DNA of 64,000 nucleotides from the NCBI RefSeq assembly GCF_004135365.1, contig NZ_CP035492.1:4014501-4078500 (forward strand), read 5' to 3'. Under the pieces are notes generated by a model. The model had not been told where the DNA came from and did not search any database. It saw nothing but the letters and a program-made list of their open reading frames with translations. Positions within the stretch are counted from its first letter, which is position 1, and every line of letters begins with the position of its first letter. The stretch is from Paenibacillus protaetiae (GTDB lineage: Bacteria > Bacillota > Bacilli > Paenibacillales > Paenibacillaceae). The translations under genes and the position numbers were made by a program. This document shows, one piece after another, positions 59,870 to 64,000 of the stretch.

Positions 59870-60001
59870 GCGGCGTCTGAGGCGGGCTGGGCTGAGCGTT
59901 ATCCGGAAAGCTGCAAAACCGGAACAGGACAAAATCCGGAATTTGGCTTACAATAGGGAACGTAAACGATACGATATTAACGACATAGGCGGTATACAGC
60001 T

Positions 60002-60928
60002 ATGAGAATCGGTTTCCGGACACTCAAAACAGCTGCAGGCGTCAGTATTTCCGTATTGATCGGCCAGCTTCTGCAGCTTGAATATTTTACGGCAGCAGGC
60101 ATTTTGACACTGCTTTGCATTCAAAAGTCACGCAAGCAATCGATAAAAGCGGCGGTCAGCCGCTTTTTGGCGTGTTTGCTTGGCTTTATCATTTCAACCG
60201 CGCTTTTTGAACTGATCGGCTACCAGCCGTATACGATTTTAGTACTGCTGCTGTTATTTATTCCTCTTGTTGTCGCGCTCCGCATCCAGGAGGGCCTCGC
60301 CAGCAGTTTGGTTATTATGATGCATGTATATATGAATAAGCAGATGGAACTGTCGTTTTTTTGGAACGAGCTGCTGATCGTGCTGATCGGCCTTGGCGTC
60401 GCGCTGGTTGTGAACTGGTACATGCCCAGCATCGACAAGACGCTGCTCCGTTACCGGGAAGAGGCGGATCAGCAGATCGCTTCGATCTTGCATGAGATTT
60501 CCAATTACTTAATGAAGGGCGCTACCGATTGGGACGGGCGCGAATTGCTCCAGCTGGGCGATACGTTAAATAAAGCGCGTGCCCTGGCGCTGCTGAATGC
60601 GGAAAACCATACGCTGCACAAAGATGACACCTACATTACTTTGTTTGACCAGAAACGGCAGCAGCTGCAGCTGCTGGAGGGGATGCTGCCGATGGTATCC
60701 CGCATTACGGCCCAGATGGAGCAAAGCAGCAGGATCGGCGGATTCGTGGAGCGGCTGAGCCTCTGCTTGCGCGAAGGAGAGCCAACCGGCGGGCTGTATG
60801 AAGAGCTGAAAGAGATCAGGCAATATCATAAGCAGCTCCCGCTTCCGGAAAGCCGTGAAGAATTCGAAAACCGGGCGAACCTGTTCGGTATGGTGAATGA
60901 GCTGGAACGGCTGACTGATACATTGTAA
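60002..60928 (+). CDS. Aromatic acid exporter family protein (ArAE_1)
   Basis: The 308-residue protein has about five N-terminal membrane helices (ISVLIGQLLQLEYFTAAGILTLLCIQ, SRFLACLLGFIISTALFELIGYQPYTILVLLLLF, LLIVLIGLGVALVVNWYMPS). The C-terminal half is a helical soluble domain (about 155-305). This matches the ArAE_1/ArAE_1_C pairing, as in B. subtilis YqjA. The ATG at 60002 has only a weak AGGCGG. No operon partner is seen. Export of aromatic acids is the family annotation, not shown here. Confidence 0.82.
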   Translation: MRIGFRTLKTAAGVSISVLIGQLLQLEYFTAAGILTLLCIQKSRKQSIKAAVSRFLACLLGFIISTALFELIGYQPYTILVLLLLFIPLVVALRIQEGLASSLVIMMHVYMNKQMELSFFWNELLIVLIGLGVALVVNWYMPSIDKTLLRYREEADQQIASILHEISNYLMKGATDWDGRELLQLGDTLNKARALALLNAENHTLHKDDTYITLFDQKRQQLQLLEGMLPMVSRITAQMEQSSRIGGFVERLSLCLREGEPTGGLYEELKEIRQYHKQLPLPESREEFENRANLFGMVNELERLTDTL

Positions 60929-60947
60929 AACCATTGAACGGGCCGGG

Positions 60948-61000
60948 TGCCCCTTTGCTAACAGGGTTCGCAAAGCGAACCAACAGCAAAGGGGCATTTA
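60948..61000 (+). terminator. Nested terminator hairpin
   Basis: TGCCCCTTTGCT (60948-60959) pairs with AGCAAAGGGGCA (60985-60996). Inside the loop a second hairpin forms, GGTTCGC with GCGAACC. T-rich sequence follows. Confidence 0.85.
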
Positions 61001-61259
61001 TGCTTTTCCGCCCAAGTGCCACCGGCGGAGGCGCATATAATGGACGGAAAGCAAAAGGAGGCATGCCCGGCGGGAGTGTCCGTTTCGCCCTGCGGCTCGC
61101 ACGGTTGTTTAACGCATCCGGGGGGCCGCTTGCGGGGCATGTACAATCAAATCGAATGAAAGGGCTTTCCCTCGCCTATAATGGAATATAAAGCTTTTGT
61201 TAATGGAAATAAGCGGTGGGGGATAAGCGCCCGGCACTGCTCATGCCCGTAACGGAACA
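61001..61259. other. Intergenic stretch without a clear gene
   Basis: The 260 bases hold a TATAAT near 61035-61040 and short open frames. One begins at 61073 with AAAGGAGG almost touching its ATG, too close to work. Another encodes a Cys-containing 39-residue frame with no ribosome site. I see no gene that can be supported here. Confidence 0.4.
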
Positions 61260-61271
61260 GGGGGCGTAAAT

Positions 61272-62434
61272 ATGGCGAAACACCGATTGGCCAAATGGGC
61301 GGCGCTCGCCGCCGTTGCAGCTTCAGCGATTGGATGGAGCGGGCAGGATACGATCCGCGAGCATGTGCTTGCAGCCCGCAGCAATGAACAGGCAGGTTTT
61401 GCCGATCCGGAGGAGACGTTGGCTTCAGAATTGTATGCCGGATTTGCAAGCGGGGAAAGCAGCTTTGACATGACGTACGCTGGAGACCGGAAGAAACTGG
61501 CTGACGAGCTGCCGGCTAAAATAAAAGAAGCCATTGCCAAAGACGACTATATCCGGTATACGCTTGCTTCTTATGTGTATACGATCCGCAGCGCCGGCGG
61601 ACGCTCGACGATACATGTGGAAGCCCGGTACCGGGAAACCAAAGCGCAGACTGCTTATGTAAAAGCGCAGGTCAAGCAATGGATAAGCCGGCTCGTGAAA
61701 CCGGGCATGAATGATCATCAGAAAGTGAAAGTGATCCATGATTGGATTGTGTCACATGTAGAATACGATCAGCAGCTAAAAAAATATACGGCTTACGATG
61801 CTTTAACGTCCGGCTACGCGGTATGCCAAGGTTATTCGCTGCTTGGCTACCGGATGCTGCAGGAAGCGGGGCTGACGGCGCTTATCGCCGAAGGCAAAGT
61901 AAATACAGGGGATCATGCGTGGAACATGGTGAAGCTGGACGGCAAATGGTATCACCTTGACCTGACTTGGGATGATCCGGTTGTGCATCAGCCGCCATCC
62001 GCCCGAAAGCCAAAGATACTATCCGCTACACCTATTATTTGCGGACGGATGAGCAGCTTGCTAAAGATCATTCCTGGACGCTTGTTTATCCGGCGGCCGA
62101 TACAAGCTACGATGATACGCTCCAATCGCTCATGCGGCGCGGAACGGCTGCTAACCAGGCTGCCTATGCCAAGCTGCGGAACGAGCTGGGGCTGCAGTGG
62201 ATGGATGCGGAGCATACGATAACAAACGTTCCGCAGCTGACAGCCCGGATTAGGCAAGCGCTGCGCAGCAATGTTAAGCAGCTGCAGTTCCGCTATTCGG
62301 CGGGGACGCAGCTGCGGGAAGATTTGCGTAAAGCGGTCGCCGGACTAAATGAGCCGGCCGGTTATTCGGCTTCTTTTGAACCGTATGGCACAGATGGTTC
62401 CATGCTTGTTACGCTGGAGCTGAAAAAAGGATAG
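61272..62434 (+). pseudogene. Transglutaminase-like protein, frameshifted
   Basis: The frame starts at 61272 after CAGGGGG with a hydrophobic N-terminal signal-like helix (WAALAAVAASAIGW). It contains the transglutaminase/protease core: VKVIHDWIVSHVEYDQ, catalytic Cys in YAVCQGYSLLGYRML, His in TGDHAWNMVKLDGKWYHLD and Asp in LTWDDP. It breaks near 62002-62010. The frame one base back continues with KAKDTIRYTYYLRTDEQLAKDHSW to a stop at 62434. One missing base repairs it. The secreted protein could act in cell-wall or spore-coat chemistry; that is inferred. Confidence 0.85.
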
Positions 62435-62480
62435 CCCGGCCGCTTCCGTTCAGACGATAATGATGGCGAGCCGGATAAGC

Positions 62481-62538
62481 AAAAGGCACAATGCCCGTTC
62501 GACGCGCGTGACGCGCGCAGGGGCATTGTGCCTTTTTG
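62481..62538. terminator. Bidirectional terminator
   Basis: AAAAGGCACAATGCCC pairs with GGGCATTGTGCCTTTT, with an inner GCGCGT/ACGCGC hairpin. It serves the convergent genes on both sides. Confidence 0.9.
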
Positions 62539-62621
62539 GCATATCATAAACACCGCGGGCCGCTGCATTTATGAATTTGCAGCAGGGCCAGGTTATATAA
62601 GGCGGCGTTGTCCGATTACGG

Positions 62622-63776
62622 TCACTGGCCGTTTTCGATTTCGCGGTTTCGCGCCGCCGTCATTTGCTGCCAGACGGAACCGGCCGCTTCTTCGCCGCGT
62701 TCAATCCGCTCAAGCGCGATCTGCGCCTGCAGCCGAATCTCGAACTCTTTGTCCTGCGCCGCCACCCGCAGCGCTTCGACGGCGGATTCATCCCCCGCTT
62801 CATACAGAAAACGCGCAGCGCGCCAGCGAACAAGCTTATTTGGATCGGCGAGCGCCTCGATCATCGGGCCGGTTGCCGCCGGGTCGCCCCAGTCCGACAA
62901 CGTATCTCCCGCCGTTCTTCGGACGGCGGCTGAAGAATCTTTTAACGCCTCGAACAAATACGGCATCGCCTCCGGCGTGCGCAAATCGCCCAAATAAACA
63001 ACAGCCAGCCGCCGGATCGACATATTGTCGTCCTTGAGCGCGCGTGCAATCAGAAGCAAATCGTCCGGCTCCGGCGACAGCCGGTCAAACGCCGCATAAC
63101 GCAGCTTCCAATCCGCCGCTTGAAAAGCTTCTTCGACTTCCGCGCCTGTAAGCGGAGCGGGACGGGCAGGCGCTGCCGCCGCGGCGGGGTCTGCCCCATG
63201 CGCTTTGGCGTCTTCGATAAGCGCCTGCAGCCGCTCGCTTGGATAAGAGGCTTCCAGCTCTTTGACGACCTCTGCGGCAATTTCTTCAAGCTCGCCGTAA
63301 CGGATGCCGAACTCCTCCAGCTTTCGTTCCCGGATCATCGTGGCTCCGGCCGCTTCGGTTACTGCATCCGTGAAAGCTTGGGGCAATGCCGACCGTACCT
63401 CGCGGTCGCCCGATTTGACGCGCACCTGAATCGGAATGCCGCGGTACATCTGCACAAGCACATGCGCTTCCCCGAAGCTGTTGTCCGGTCCGGCCGCCGT
63501 GCCGTCTGTTTCTTCGCCGCCGCCTTGCAGCAGCTGGCGGGCTTCGCTTAATATGGCTGCCCAATCCGCGCTGGATATGCGGTCCAGCGCGATAAAATCC
63601 GCCGTCCGGAAGACGCTTCGCACGCCTTCAATGCCAAGCAGGCTCCGCAGCGGCTCCGGCGCGCTGGCCGCTTCTTTCACCGTGTACGACTGCCGAACGC
63701 CGCGCGGCAGCGTTTCATCTATGTTAAGTTTCATGGAGTTGGGGCTTGGGGTTGGTTCGATATTAATGAGCTTCAT
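62622..63776 (-). CDS. YpgR/CvfC-like protein with Nfu-N and HEAT repeats
   Basis: The 384-residue protein has an N-terminal Nfu_N-type scaffold domain (about residues 1-85: KLINIEPTPSPNSMKLNIDETLPRG, GVRSVFRTADFIALDR). The C-terminal half has HEAT-like repeats (DRLSPEPDDLLLIARALKDDNMSIRRLAVVYLGDL, AVRRTAGDTLSDWGDPAATGPMIEAL). This is the layout of conserved virulence factor C of staphylococci and YpgR of Bacillus. The ATG at 63776 follows GGAGG at nine bases. Molecular function is unknown. Confidence 0.85.
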   Translation of the reverse strand: MKLINIEPTPSPNSMKLNIDETLPRGVRQSYTVKEAASAPEPLRSLLGIEGVRSVFRTADFIALDRISSADWAAILSEARQLLQGGGEETDGTAAGPDNSFGEAHVLVQMYRGIPIQVRVKSGDREVRSALPQAFTDAVTEAAGATMIRERKLEEFGIRYGELEEIAAEVVKELEASYPSERLQALIEDAKAHGADPAAAAAPARPAPLTGAEVEEAFQAADWKLRYAAFDRLSPEPDDLLLIARALKDDNMSIRRLAVVYLGDLRTPEAMPYLFEALKDSSAAVRRTAGDTLSDWGDPAATGPMIEALADPNKLVRWRAARFLYEAGDESAVEALRVAAQDKEFEIRLQAQIALERIERGEEAAGSVWQQMTAARNREIENGQ

Positions 63777-63950
63777 CCAGAAATACCTCCGTTCAATGAA
63801 ATAAAAGTTGTTCTAATCTCTAGTTTACATGAAATTGTCCGGCTGCGCGAATAGCCCGAAAACATGCTTTCGGGAAACGATATCGGGTTTGCTTTTGCCT
63901 TCGCCCAGTTGGTATCTTTATGCTAAGACCTATGGTAAGGAGGGAGCAAT

Positions 63951-64000
63951 ATGAATTCCAGCCGTTATGGCAATTATGATGCCGTTGAACAGCAAAATTC
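63951..64000 (+). CDS. Start of an unidentified gene
   Basis: An ATG at 63951 with a strong AAGGAGGGAG site begins MNSSRYGNYDAVEQQN and runs off the window end. Too little is visible to name it. The 174 bp between it and the divergent YpgR-like gene should hold both promoters; none could be fixed. Confidence 0.5.
   Translation, partial: MNSSRYGNYDAVEQQN

Noticed and set aside
61073-61191. Small ORF directly after AAAGGAGG
   Set aside because: The ribosome site is one base from the ATG, which is too close, and the product has no conserved-looking features.

Overview
The window looks like chromosome from a spore-forming Firmicute close to Paenibacillus. The grounds are AAGGAGG-type ribosome sites, a XylR/XylA/XylB xylose locus of Bacillus type, two ATPase-less sugar ABC importers, a KinB-like sensor kinase, a bacilliredoxin and a YpgR/CvfC-like protein. 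Most of it is moderately GC-rich. One AT-rich accessory patch lies at about 30.2-31.5 kb, next to a broken IS3-family element. No rRNA, tRNA, CRISPR array or prophage was seen.

Layout. 1-4.2 kb: the end of an Ig/FN3-like surface protein, then a divergent pair, a DUF1836 regulator and a CNNM/CBS membrane protein, whose two promoters each carry an AGTTCAT palindrome just after the -10 box. 4.2-8.5 kb: xylR divergent from xylAB. 8.7-15.3 kb: MarR regulator plus MFS pump, chemoreceptor, PAS-PAS-HTH regulator, and a protein with an 81-bp tandem repeat. 15.4-21.7 kb: flavoprotein, hydrolase, sensor kinase, small spore-protein-like gene, bacilliredoxin, nadE (frameshifted), acpS. 21.8-30 kb: copper ATPase with a CsoR-type operator, a His/Met-rich secreted protein, Nudix, PrpE-like phosphatase, cytochrome c, AraC regulator, mutY, KDPG aldolase. 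30-32.7 kb: accessory patch with two AT-rich genes, a truncated IS3 transposase and a fused ABC-exporter fragment.

32.9-39 kb: LacI-regulated importer and GH13 glucosidase operon for isomalto-type oligosaccharides. 39-43 kb: DUF2975/HTH pair, a FusB-like EF-G-binding protein behind a short leader ORF and an RBS-masking hairpin, then a DHA2 multidrug pump divergent from a TetR regulator. 43.3-55.6 kb: a glycan locus with a GntR regulator and GH3 glycosidase on one strand, and an importer, GH38 alpha-mannosidase, ManD-type dehydratase and SDR on the other. 55.8-64 kb: aldo/keto reductase under a 19-bp-spacer MerR promoter, a YtrA-type GntR/ABC operon with a perfect operator, a CcdC-like protein, an aromatic-acid-exporter-like protein, a transglutaminase (frameshifted) and a YpgR-like HEAT protein.

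A striking pattern is that at least five otherwise intact reading frames are broken by what looks like loss of one base, mostly in or beside G or C runs: about 985, 20265, 32225-32240, 58031 and 62005. A probable sixth lies near 14190. One of these sits in the ATP-binding motif of NadE. All shifts are in the same direction, which suggests sequencing or assembly indels rather than independent gene decay. The most interesting regulatory candidate is the leader ORF plus RBS hairpin upstream of the FusB-like gene (40.57-40.79 kb).
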